40,969 nucleotides of DNA from Mycolicibacterium rhodesiae (GTDB lineage: Bacteria; Actinomycetota; Actinomycetes; Mycobacteriales; Mycobacteriaceae), in contig NZ_MVIH01000025.1 in NCBI RefSeq assembly GCF_002086695.1, positions 1 through 40,969 on the forward strand, given 5' to 3'. Each line of letters starts with the position of its first letter. The first letter of the stretch is position 1. The notes beneath the pieces are model-generated. The model searched no databases. It saw only the letters and a list, made by a program, of their open reading frames with translations, and was not told where the DNA came from. Positions 32,555-40,596 of this stretch are shown in pieces. Both the position numbers and the translations under genes were made by a program.

Positions 32555-34429
32555 GTGGCGGCCACACCGATCGATGCTCAGCTGAGCTTCGCCGACGTCG
32601 ACGCGAGCGCCGATATCTCCCTACGCGAGACCACATTCGTGGTGGTCGACCTGGAGACCACCGGCGGGCGGGCCACCGCATCGGCCGACGGCTCCCGCGA
32701 CGCGATCACCGAGATCGGTGCGGTCCGGGTCCGCGGCGGGGAGGTGCTCGGCGAATTCGCCACCCTGGTCGACCCGCAGCGCTCCATCCCGCCGCAGATC
32801 GTCCAGCTGACCGGGATCACCACCGCGATGGTCCACGATGCGCCGACCATCGCCGCCGTACTGCCGATGTTCCTCGAATTCGCCCGTGGCGCCGTGCTGG
32901 TCGCCCACAACGCCGGGTTCGACATCGGCTTCCTGCGCTCCGCCGCCGAACAGTGCGGCATCCCCTGGCCCCGCCCGCCGGTGCTGTGCACGGTGCGACT
33001 GGCCCGCCGCGTGCTGACCCGCGAGGAGGCGCCCAGCGTTCGGCTGTCCACACTCGCCGCACTCGTCGGCTCCGCCACCACGCCCACCCACCGTGCGCTC
33101 GACGACGCCCGAGCCACCGTCGACGTGCTGCACGCGCTGATCGAACGGGTCGGCAACCAGGGCGTGCACACCTACACCGATCTGCGCGGGTACCTGCCCA
33201 ACATCTCGAACGCCCAACGGAACAAACGGGTCTTGGCCCGCAACCTGCCGCACCGGCCGGGGGTGTACCTGTTCCGGGGGCCGGCGCGCGAAGTGCTCTA
33301 CGTCGGCACCGCCACCGATCTGCGCCGCCGGGTCGGCCAGTACTTCAACGGCGCCGACCCGCGCGGGCGGATGAAGGAGATGGTGGCCCTGGCGACGGCG
33401 GTCGACCATGTCGAATGCGCCCACGCGCTGGAAGCGGGAGTACGTGAACTGCGGTTGCTGGCCGCACACGCGCCGCCGTACAACCGCCGGTCCCGCTTTC
33501 CGCACCGCTGGTGGTGGGTAGCGCTGACCGACGAGGCCTTCCCGCGGCTCTCGGTGGTCCGCGAGCCGCGTCACGACCGCGCGATCGGTCCGTTCCGGTC
33601 GCGGGCCGACGCCCTGGACACCGCCGAGCTGATCGCCCGGTTCACCGGTGTGCGCACCTGCACCAGCCGTATCGGCCGCACGGCCGAGCACGGACCGTCC
33701 TGTCCCGAGCGCGAGGTCTCCCCATGCCCCGCCCCGCGCGGTATCACCGCCGAGCAGTACGCGGCTGCTCCGCAGCTGGCGGCCGCGCTGATCGAAGGCC
33801 TGGACAACGCCGCGCTCGGTGCGGCCGTCGACCAGGTCGCCGTCCTGGCGCAGAAGTCCCGCTACGAGAGCGCGGCGCGGCTGCGTGACCACATCGCGGC
33901 AGCCGTCGACGTGCTGTGGCGCGGCCAGCGACTGCGGTCGCTCAGTGCCGTCGAAGAACTCGTCGCCGCCGCGCCGGACGGTGCGGGCGGTTGGCAGCTG
34001 GCGGTGATCCGGCACGGGCAACTCGCCGGGGCCGGCGTTGCTCCCCGTCGCGTCCCGCCGATGCCCGTGGTCGAGGCTCTGCAGGCAGGAGCGCAGGTGG
34101 TACTTCCCAAGCCGGCACCGCTGGGCGGCGCGCTGGTCGAAGAGACCGCCTTGATCGCCCGCTGGCTCAACGCTCCCGGCGTACGAATCGTCAGCGCCAC
34201 AACGGGTTTGACATCACCTCTGGCCTCGGCGGGTCCGTGGGCGCAGTGGGCTGCGACCGCACGCTCGGCACGGTTGGCTGCCGAACAGGCGCAGCGGCTG
34301 GACTCAGAGCTGCTGGCTGAACCGCGCCCAACGCGCCAGGAGTTGTTCGGCCGCCCCGGAGTCGATCGCCTCCGCGGCCCGGGCCAGCCCGTCCTCCCAC
34401 GACGGCAGCCATTCGGCGTGGCTGGATAG
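32555..34429 (+). CDS. DnaQ-type exonuclease fused to a UvrC-like GIY-YIG nuclease (Rv2191 family)
   Basis: 624 residues with two nuclease modules. Residues ~26-200 are a DEDDh 3'-5' exonuclease: VVVDLETTGG (D32, E34), AHNAGFDIGFL (D123), THRALDDA (H179, D184). Residues ~234-320 are a GIY-YIG domain like UvrC: PGVYLFRGPAREVLYVGTATDLRRRVGQYF (GVY at 236, YVG at 249). A UVR-like helix pair (SRYESAARLRDHI) and a C-terminal region without RNase H motifs follow. Known in actinobacteria and probably a repair or DNA-processing nuclease, but its substrate is unclear. GTG 32555 is chosen from domain start and the nearby TACCGT. The last 126 bases overlap trpD on the other strand. Confidence 0.9.
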   Translation: MAATPIDAQLSFADVDASADISLRETTFVVVDLETTGGRATASADGSRDAITEIGAVRVRGGEVLGEFATLVDPQRSIPPQIVQLTGITTAMVHDAPTIAAVLPMFLEFARGAVLVAHNAGFDIGFLRSAAEQCGIPWPRPPVLCTVRLARRVLTREEAPSVRLSTLAALVGSATTPTHRALDDARATVDVLHALIERVGNQGVHTYTDLRGYLPNISNAQRNKRVLARNLPHRPGVYLFRGPAREVLYVGTATDLRRRVGQYFNGADPRGRMKEMVALATAVDHVECAHALEAGVRELRLLAAHAPPYNRRSRFPHRWWWVALTDEAFPRLSVVREPRHDRAIGPFRSRADALDTAELIARFTGVRTCTSRIGRTAEHGPSCPEREVSPCPAPRGITAEQYAAAPQLAAALIEGLDNAALGAAVDQVAVLAQKSRYESAARLRDHIAAAVDVLWRGQRLRSLSAVEELVAAAPDGAGGWQLAVIRHGQLAGAGVAPRRVPPMPVVEALQAGAQVVLPKPAPLGGALVEETALIARWLNAPGVRIVSATTGLTSPLASAGPWAQWAATARSARLAAEQAQRLDSELLAEPRPTRQELFGRPGVDRLRGPGQPVLPRRQPFGVAG

Positions 34430-35386
34430 GCCGCTGTGGGCGACCATTGCGCCCGCCGCATTGAGGATCACCGCGTCCCGCACGGGTCCCTTGGCGCCGC
34501 CGAGCACCTCACGGGCTTCCTGGGCGTTCTCCTCGGCCTCGCCCCCCACCAGCTCCTCGATGCGGGCCCGGGCGAAGCCGAAACCCATCGGGTCGAAGGT
34601 GAGCTTGTCGATGGTGCCGGCCTGCACCCGCCAGATGGTGCTGGTGGTCGTGGTGGTCAGTTCATCGAGACCGTCGTCGCCGTGCACCACGAGCACGCTG
34701 CTGCGGCGGGCGGCGAACACCCCGGCCATCACCTCGGCCAGATCACCGAACGCGCATCCGATCAGGCCTGCGCGCGGCGAGGCCGGATTGGTCAGCGGCC
34801 CAAGCAGATTGAACACCGTCGGGGTGCCGATCTCGCGGCGCGGCGGGCCCGCGAACTTGTAGGACGGGTGGAACACCGGCGCGAAACAGAACCCGATGCC
34901 CACTTCGGCCACGCAGCGCGCCACCTCGTCGGGACCGAGATCGATGCGCACCCCGAGGGCTTCGAGCATGTCGGCGCCGCCGCTCTTCGACGACGCCGCA
35001 CGGTTGCCGTGCTTGACGACCGGGACGCCGGCGGCCGCGACCACGATCGCCGCCATCGTCGACAGGTTCACGGTGTTGGCGCGGTCGCCTCCGGTGCCGA
35101 CGATGTCGACGGTGTCGGTGCCGATCTCGTCGGTGGGGACCATGCGGGCGTATCCCAGCATGGTGTCGGCCAATTCACGTACCTCGGCGGCGGTCGGCCG
35201 CTTCATCTTCATCGACACGCCGAAGGCGGCGATCTGAGCCGGTGTCGCGACGCCGCTCATGATCTGGTCCATCGCCCAACTCGCCTGCCCGGGCTCGAGT
35301 TCCAGGCTGGCCGTCAACCGGTCCAGGACCTGCGGCCATGACGTATCCGGCGAGCCTGCGCCGGGCGGGGAATGGGGGTGAGTCAC
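34304..35386 (-). CDS. trpD: TrpD, anthranilate phosphoribosyltransferase
   Basis: Transfers phosphoribose from PRPP to anthranilate, the second step of tryptophan synthesis. 360 residues. VDIVGTGGDRANTVNLSTMAA holds the PRPP loop GTGGD and the NxSTxxA phosphate-binding motif; VKHGNRAASSKSGGADMLEALG is the anthranilate-site segment; VHGDDGLDELTTTTTS is the Mg2+-binding DE region. GTG 35386 is chosen: TTG/GTG starts further upstream would run across the ctaE promoter. GAATAT six bases before it suggests a leaderless transcript. The gene is a single trp gene, separate from any trp operon in view, as in other mycobacteria. Confidence 0.95.
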   Translation of the reverse strand: MTHPHSPPGAGSPDTSWPQVLDRLTASLELEPGQASWAMDQIMSGVATPAQIAAFGVSMKMKRPTAAEVRELADTMLGYARMVPTDEIGTDTVDIVGTGGDRANTVNLSTMAAIVVAAAGVPVVKHGNRAASSKSGGADMLEALGVRIDLGPDEVARCVAEVGIGFCFAPVFHPSYKFAGPPRREIGTPTVFNLLGPLTNPASPRAGLIGCAFGDLAEVMAGVFAARRSSVLVVHGDDGLDELTTTTTSTIWRVQAGTIDKLTFDPMGFGFARARIEELVGGEAEENAQEAREVLGGAKGPVRDAVILNAAGAMVAHSGLSSHAEWLPSWEDGLARAAEAIDSGAAEQLLARWARFSQQL

Positions 35387-35392
35387 GCGCCG

Positions 35393-35398
35393 ATATTC
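35393..35398 (-). promoter_or_regulatory. -10 element of a probable leaderless trpD promoter
   Basis: GAATAT on the minus strand, six bases before GTG 35386. The key A and final T of the -10 consensus are present, the first T is not. Confidence 0.4.
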
Positions 35399-35498
35399 CC
35401 ATGCCGCGGGGCATGTCCACACGTCAGTTTTCAGACAGATGTGACCAATTGGCCCCCTGGCTGTACCTCGACAACTACAAAGCGTCATACTTCTTGTT
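35399..35498 (+). promoter_or_regulatory. Promoter region of the ctaE-qcrCAB operon
   Basis: About 110 bases lie between the divergent trpD and ctaE starts. TACTTC (35488-35493) lies five bases before GTG 35499 and could be the -10 of a leaderless ctaE transcript. A CCAATTGG palindrome at 35448-35455 is the only symmetrical element I noticed. No ribosome site precedes the GTG. Confidence 0.4.
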
Positions 35499-36110
35499 GT
35501 GACGAGCGCTGTTGGCACTTCGGGAACTGCGATCACATCGCGCGTACATTCGCTGAACCGGCCGAATATGGTCAGTGTTGGCACCATCGTATGGCTTTCC
35601 AGTGAGCTGATGTTCTTTGCTGGACTGTTCGCGATGTACTTCACTGCCCGTGCTCAGGCCGGCGGGGTATGGCCGCCACCGCCCACCGAACTGAACCTGT
35701 ATCAGGCGGTTCCGGTGACGCTGGTGCTGATCGCATCGTCGTTCACCTGCCAGATGGGTGTGTTCGCGGCCGAGCGCGGTGACGTCTACGGGCTGCGCCG
35801 CTGGTACGTGATCACCTTCCTGATGGGCGCCTTCTTCGTGGCAGGCCAGGCCTACGAGTACTACCACCTGGTCACCCACGGCACGACCATCGCGGGCAGC
35901 TCCTACGGCAGCGTGTTCTACCTGGCCACCGGATTCCACGGCCTGCACGTGATCGGCGGTCTCGTCGCGTTCATCCTGCTTCTGCTGCGGACCACGATGA
36001 GCAAGTTCACGCCTGCGCAGGCGACCGCTGCCATCGTCGTGTCCTACTACTGGCACTTCGTCGACATCGTGTGGATCGCCCTGTTCGCGACGATCTACTT
36101 CATCCGATGA
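35499..36110 (+). CDS. ctaE: CtaE, cytochrome aa3 oxidase subunit III
   Basis: Membrane subunit of the terminal oxidase, part of the mycobacterial bcc-aa3 supercomplex. 203 residues with five membrane helices. Landmarks of subunit III: VGTIVWLSSELMFFAGLFAMYF, GQAYEYYHL, FYLATGFHGLHVIGGL and YYWHFVDIVWIALF. GTG start at 35499. First gene of a tightly packed four-gene operon; qcrC begins 12 bases after its stop. Its arrangement directly before qcrCAB is typical of actinobacteria, where complexes III and IV work as one unit. Confidence 0.97.
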   Translation: MTSAVGTSGTAITSRVHSLNRPNMVSVGTIVWLSSELMFFAGLFAMYFTARAQAGGVWPPPPTELNLYQAVPVTLVLIASSFTCQMGVFAAERGDVYGLRRWYVITFLMGAFFVAGQAYEYYHLVTHGTTIAGSSYGSVFYLATGFHGLHVIGGLVAFILLLLRTTMSKFTPAQATAAIVVSYYWHFVDIVWIALFATIYFIR

Positions 36111-36121
36111 GAAGGGGTTCG

Positions 36122-36964
36122 ATGCTCAAGAGATCGGGGCAGCCGAAGTCTCCGATAAGCGAGAAGTCGCGTCGCCGGCTTCGTCGCCGCCTGACCGGTG
36201 CGGTACTGCTCCTGGTCGGGCTCGGTGTCGCCGGTGGCCTGGCCGCCACGCTGACGCCCACCCCGCAGGTCGCGGTGGCCGACGAATCACAGTCCGCACT
36301 GCTGCGCACCGGCAAGCAGCTGTTCGACACCTCCTGTGTCACCTGCCACGGCGCCAACCTTCAGGGCGTCGAGGGCCGCGGCCCCAGCCTGATCGGCGTC
36401 GGCGAGGCGGCGGTGTACTTCCAGGTGTCCACCGGCCGCATGCCTGCGATGCGCGGCGAAGCTCAGGCACCGCGCAAGGACCCGGTCTTCGACGAGGCCC
36501 AGATCGACGCGCTCGGCGCCTACGTTCAGGCCAACGGCGGCGGACCGCTGGTCCCCCGCGACGCCAACGGCCAGATCGCCGACCACTCGCTGCTCGGCAA
36601 CGACGTCGCCCGCGGCGGCGACCTGTTCCGGCTCAATTGCGCCTCGTGCCACAACTTCACCGGCAAGGGCGGCGCCCTGTCGTCGGGTAAGTACGCACCC
36701 GAACTCGAGCCGGCCACCCCGGCCCAGATCTACACCGCGATGCTGACCGGCCCGCAGAACATGCCCAAGTTCGGCGACCGCCAGCTTTCTCCTGAGGAGA
36801 AGAAGGACATCGTCGCCTACGTGCGGATGGCGACTCGCGCGCCGGATCCCGGCGGCTACGGCCTCGGCGGGTTCGGCCCCTCATCTGAGGGCATGGCGGC
36901 CTGGATCATCGGCATGGTCGCCGTCATCGCGGCGGCGCTGTGGATCGGAGCGAGATCTTCATGA
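36122..36964 (+). CDS. qcrC: QcrC, diheme cytochrome c subunit of the bcc complex
   Basis: Carries electrons from the Rieske centre to CtaC of the aa3 oxidase, replacing a soluble cytochrome c. 280 residues. N-terminal anchor (~26-44), first heme site CVTCH (72-76), second CASCH (173-177), axial Met candidates in GRMPAM and PQNMPKFG, and a C-terminal membrane helix (~256-275) ending WIGARSS. ATG 36122 with AAGGGG just upstream; ATG 36107 is an alternative but less like known N-termini. Four-base overlap (ATGA) with qcrA. Confidence 0.96.
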   Translation: MLKRSGQPKSPISEKSRRRLRRRLTGAVLLLVGLGVAGGLAATLTPTPQVAVADESQSALLRTGKQLFDTSCVTCHGANLQGVEGRGPSLIGVGEAAVYFQVSTGRMPAMRGEAQAPRKDPVFDEAQIDALGAYVQANGGGPLVPRDANGQIADHSLLGNDVARGGDLFRLNCASCHNFTGKGGALSSGKYAPELEPATPAQIYTAMLTGPQNMPKFGDRQLSPEEKKDIVAYVRMATRAPDPGGYGLGGFGPSSEGMAAWIIGMVAVIAAALWIGARSS

Positions 36965-38115
36965 GTGACGTGAATCAGCCCACCGACGAGCAACTCGCTG
37001 CGATGTCGCGCGAGGAACTGGTCGAACTCGGCGGCCGGATCGACGGTGTCGAGACCATCCTCAAGGAGCCCCGCTGGCCGGTTGAGGGAACCAAGGCAGA
37101 GAAGCGTGCCGCGCGGCTGGTGTCGATCTGGCTGCTGCTCGGCGGCCTGTTCGGTCTGGCGCTGCTGCTGGTCTTCCTGTTCTGGCCGTGGCAGTGGGAC
37201 GGCACCAACAACGTCGAATGGTCGGAGTTCGCCACCCCGCTGTACGGACTCACGTTCGGCATGTCGATCCTGGCGATCGGCATCGGCGCGGTGCTCTACC
37301 AGAAGAAGTTCATCCCCGAGGAGATCTCCGTCCAGGAGCGCCACGACGGCGCCTCCCCGGAGATCGCGCGCAAGACCGTCGTCGCCAACCTCACCGACGC
37401 GCTCGAGGGCTCGACGATCAAGCGGCGCAAGCTCGTCGGGCTATCGCTCGGAATCGGGTTGGGCGCGTTCGGGGCAGGCACGCTGGTGGCGTTCATCGGC
37501 GGCCTGATCAAGAACCCGTGGAAGCCGGTGGTTCCCACCGCCGAAGGCAAGAAGGCAGTGCTGTGGACCTCGGGGTGGACCCCGCGGTTCACCGGCGAGA
37601 CCATCTTCCTGGCGCGCGCGACCGGCCTGCCCGGCGAGTCGCCGTTCGTGAAGTTGCGGCCCGAGGACATCGACGCCGGCGGCATGGAGACGGTGTTCCC
37701 GTGGCGCGAGAGCGACGGCGACGGCACTACCGTCGAAAGCCATGAGCGGTTGTCGGAAATCGCTATGGGCGTGCGCAATCCGGTGATGCTGATCCGCATC
37801 AAGCCGGTCGACATGGCCAAGGTCGTCAAGCGTGCGGGCCAGGAGAGCTTCAACTTCGGCGACCTGTTCGCCTACACCAAGGTCTGCTCGCACCTGGGCT
37901 GCCCGGCCTCGCTGTACGAGCAGCAGACCTACCGCATCCTGTGCCCGTGCCACCAATCGCAGTTTGACGCACTGCATTTCGCACGGCCGATCTTCGGTCC
38001 AGCTGCGCGCGCGTTGGCGCAGTTGCCGATCACCATTGACTCCGACGGGTATCTGGTCGCCAACGGCGACTTTGCCGAGCCCGTCGGACCCGCATTCTGG
38101 GAGCGCACATCATGA
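36961..38115 (+). CDS. qcrA: QcrA, Rieske iron-sulfur subunit of the bcc complex
   Basis: Takes the first electron from menaquinol. 384 residues. Unlike the mitochondrial protein it has three membrane helices (~56-76, ~93-113, ~160-182), as known in actinobacteria, followed by the Rieske domain with cluster ligands in VCSHLGC (C309, H311) and CPCHQSQFD (C328, H331), and the disulfide-forming Cys314 and Cys330. It starts and ends with four-base overlaps to qcrC and qcrB, so the three subunits are translationally coupled. Confidence 0.97.
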   Translation: MSDVNQPTDEQLAAMSREELVELGGRIDGVETILKEPRWPVEGTKAEKRAARLVSIWLLLGGLFGLALLLVFLFWPWQWDGTNNVEWSEFATPLYGLTFGMSILAIGIGAVLYQKKFIPEEISVQERHDGASPEIARKTVVANLTDALEGSTIKRRKLVGLSLGIGLGAFGAGTLVAFIGGLIKNPWKPVVPTAEGKKAVLWTSGWTPRFTGETIFLARATGLPGESPFVKLRPEDIDAGGMETVFPWRESDGDGTTVESHERLSEIAMGVRNPVMLIRIKPVDMAKVVKRAGQESFNFGDLFAYTKVCSHLGCPASLYEQQTYRILCPCHQSQFDALHFARPIFGPAARALAQLPITIDSDGYLVANGDFAEPVGPAFWERTS

Positions 38116-39806
38116 GTCCGAAACTCAACGATGCCCTGGCCAAGCAGGGCGACGCCATCGACTCCCGTTACCACCCGTCGGCCGCGGTTCGACGCCAGCT
38201 GAACAAGGTCTTCCCCACGCACTGGTCGTTCCTGCTGGGCGAGATCGCGATGTACAGCTTCATCGTGCTGCTGCTCACCGGCGTGTACCTGACGCTGTTC
38301 TTCGACCCGTCGATGGCCGAAGTGACGTATCAGGGTGTGTACCAACCGCTTCGGGGCATCGAGATGTCGAAGGCGTTCGCCTCGACGCTCGACATCAGCT
38401 TCGAGGTTCGCGGCGGCCTGTTCGTCCGCCAGATCCACCACTGGGCGGCCCTGTTGTTCGCCGCGTCGATCATGGTGCACCTGGCCCGCATCTTCTTCAC
38501 CGGCGCCTTCCGCAAGCCGCGTGAGGCCAACTGGGTCATCGGTTCGCTGCTGCTGATCCTGGCCATGTTCGAGGGGTACTTCGGCTACTCGCTGCCCGAC
38601 GATCTGCTGTCCGGCATCGGCCTTCGCGCGGCGCTGTCGTCGATCACCATGAGCGTGCCGATCGTCGGGACCTGGTTGCACTGGGCACTGTTCGGCGGCG
38701 ACTTCCCCTGCGGTGGGGTGGGCTACCAGTGCAACGCGGTGGGCGCCCTGCTCCCCCGGATGTACGCACTGCACATCCTGCTGATCCCCGGAATCATCTT
38801 GGCGCTCATCGGTGTTCACCTGGCGCTGGTGTGGTTCCAGAAGCACACCCAGTTCCCCGGCCCCGGCCGCACCGAGAAGAACGTCGTCGGCGTTCGCGTC
38901 ATGCCGGTGTTCGCGGTCAAGTCCGGGGCGTTCTTCGCGGTGACCGTCGGCATCCTCGGCCTGATGGGTGGCCTGCTGCAGATCAACCCGATCTGGCAGC
39001 TCGGTCCCTACAAGCCGTCTCAGGTGTCGGCAGGCAGCCAGCCCGACTTCTACATGATGTGGACGGAAGGCCTGGCCCGTATCTTCCCGCCGTGGGAGCT
39101 CTACCTCGGCCACCACACGATCCCGGCGGCCTTCTGGGTCGCGCTGGTCATGGGTCTGGTGTTCGGACTGCTGATCGCCTACCCGTTCCTGGAGAAGAAG
39201 TTCACCGGGGACACCGCGCACCACAACCTGCTGCAGCGCCCGCGTGACGCTCCGACGCGGACCGCGATCGGTGCGATGGCGATCTCGTTGTACATGGTCT
39301 GGACGCTGGCCGCGATGAACGACATCATCGCGCTGAAGTTCCACATCTCGCTGAACGCGACGACGTGGATCGGCCGGATCGGTTCGCTGGTGCTGCCGCC
39401 GCTGGTGTTCTTCATCGCCTACCGCTGGGCGGTCGGGCTGCAGCGCAGCGACCGTGACGTGCTGGAGCACGGCATCGAGACGGGCATCATCAAGCGTCTG
39501 CCGCACGGCGCCTACGTCGAGCTGCACCAGCCGCTCGGACCGGTCGACGAGCATGGCCACCCGCTCCCCCTGGAGTACCAGGGAGCGGCTCTGCCCAAGC
39601 GAATGAACAAGTTGGGCTCCGGCGGTCGAACCGGCCACGGCAGCTTCCTCACCGCCGATCCGGCATCCGAGGATGCAGCGCTCAACGAGGCCGCACACGC
39701 CGCCGAGCACCGCACGCTCACCGCCCTGCGCGAATGGCAGGACAGCGAGTACAGCGGCAACGGAGATGGCAACGGCAACGGAAGTGGCAACGGCCACCAC
39801 CACTAG
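38112..39806 (+). CDS. qcrB: QcrB, cytochrome b subunit of the bcc complex
   Basis: Menaquinol-oxidising subunit with two b hemes; the target of Q203 (telacebec)-type inhibitors in mycobacteria. 564 residues. Heme and quinone-site segments: RQIHHWAALLFAASIMVHLAR (start, positions ~105-115 the His pair), YALHILLIPG, LIGVHLALVWFQKHTQ and the Qo-site PPWELYLGHH. About nine membrane helices, then a ~120-residue hydrophilic tail ending in an unusual Asn/Gly-rich run (NGNGSGNGHHH) encoded by a short repeat. ATG 38112 overlaps the qcrA stop. The operon ends with a strong hairpin five bases downstream. Confidence 0.97.
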   Translation: MSPKLNDALAKQGDAIDSRYHPSAAVRRQLNKVFPTHWSFLLGEIAMYSFIVLLLTGVYLTLFFDPSMAEVTYQGVYQPLRGIEMSKAFASTLDISFEVRGGLFVRQIHHWAALLFAASIMVHLARIFFTGAFRKPREANWVIGSLLLILAMFEGYFGYSLPDDLLSGIGLRAALSSITMSVPIVGTWLHWALFGGDFPCGGVGYQCNAVGALLPRMYALHILLIPGIILALIGVHLALVWFQKHTQFPGPGRTEKNVVGVRVMPVFAVKSGAFFAVTVGILGLMGGLLQINPIWQLGPYKPSQVSAGSQPDFYMMWTEGLARIFPPWELYLGHHTIPAAFWVALVMGLVFGLLIAYPFLEKKFTGDTAHHNLLQRPRDAPTRTAIGAMAISLYMVWTLAAMNDIIALKFHISLNATTWIGRIGSLVLPPLVFFIAYRWAVGLQRSDRDVLEHGIETGIIKRLPHGAYVELHQPLGPVDEHGHPLPLEYQGAALPKRMNKLGSGGRTGHGSFLTADPASEDAALNEAAHAAEHRTLTALREWQDSEYSGNGDGNGNGSGNGHHH

Positions 39807-39810
39807 CACC

Positions 39811-39855
39811 AACCAAGAGAACCCCGGGTCCACAGGGCCCGGGGTTCTCTTGGTT
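39811..39855. terminator. Bidirectional terminator between qcrB and the DUF2561-like gene
   Basis: A perfect 18-bp stem (39811-39828 pairing with 39838-39855) around a nine-base loop, with AACCAAGAGAACCCCGGG as its left arm. It lies five bases after the qcrB stop and 48 bases after the stop of the opposite gene. The A/T-rich base of the stem (TTGGTT) takes the place of a T-run on either strand, so it can serve both convergent transcripts. Confidence 0.88.
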
Positions 39856-39903
39856 TGAAGGAGCGCTCACGTCTCATCCGACGCACGCAACCGCAAGCGC
39901 CAA

Positions 39904-40596
39904 CTAAGCGGGCACAGCCTCTTCCACCGCGCCGTGCAGCTGACGTAGGTAGGTCACCGGGATTGCCGGCATCGCGACCGTGATGAGTCCCGCAAGGCCG
40001 AGTGCCACCCACGCCGCGGTGTCGTTGTCCACCGCCATGAGGTATGTCGCGGTCGACACCCCGACCAGCGCAAGGCCGATCGCGCCGGCCAGCATCACCG
40101 TGCAGCGCAGCCACAGCCGGTCCAGTTCGGTGGCCGGGATCAGCGGATCAGCCCGCCGCGAGGCCGACGACTGGGCGAAGTCCGGCTGGTACCGCTCGTA
40201 GGGGTCCACAGTCGAGCCGAAAACCTTGAGCTTCTCCGTGGGCGCCTCGGTGCCGCGCGCCGGGGCCGCCGGCGCGGCCGTGGCTCGTGGTGGCGCGGCC
40301 TTGGCCGGTTCCGGCGTCAGGCGCGAATCATTCAGCGCAGTGCGCCGGGCTCGGATCAGCAGCGGAATCGCGCCGACGATGATCACCGCCGAGACGATGA
40401 TGATGCTGTACAGCAGCCAGGGGGTGTCCGAACCGCCCGCATTCGCCGAGTGACCGCGGCTCATGTCCACCAGCGCGACGATCGCGATCACCGTCACCGC
40501 AAGCAGCACCAGCCAGATCGCGCCACATACCCCGACCAGCAGCCGGTCCACGGTTTCCGGTGACCGGCGGTCTTCTGTGTCTGTGTCTGTAGTCAT
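39904..40596 (-). CDS. DUF2561-like membrane protein (Rv2197c family)
   Basis: 230 residues, function unknown. Four membrane helices in two pairs (~20-42, ~60-80, ~162-182, ~190-210) are separated by a ~75-residue Pro/Ala-rich cytoplasmic linker (EPAKAAPPRATAAPAAPARG and on). The N-terminus starts with an alternating Thr-Asp stretch (MTTDTDTED). ATG 40596 shares its A with the TGA of mmpS3 (TGATG), so the two are coupled. Convergent with the qcr operon and next to mmpS3, as in M. tuberculosis. Confidence 0.87.
   Translation of the reverse strand: MTTDTDTEDRRSPETVDRLLVGVCGAIWLVLLAVTVIAIVALVDMSRGHSANAGGSDTPWLLYSIIIVSAVIIVGAIPLLIRARRTALNDSRLTPEPAKAAPPRATAAPAAPARGTEAPTEKLKVFGSTVDPYERYQPDFAQSSASRRADPLIPATELDRLWLRCTVMLAGAIGLALVGVSTATYLMAVDNDTAAWVALGLAGLITVAMPAIPVTYLRQLHGAVEEAVPA

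Noticed and set aside
37929..39833. A 634-codon minus-strand frame opposite qcrB
   Set aside because: Antisense shadow of qcrB with no domain, no ribosome site and biased composition.
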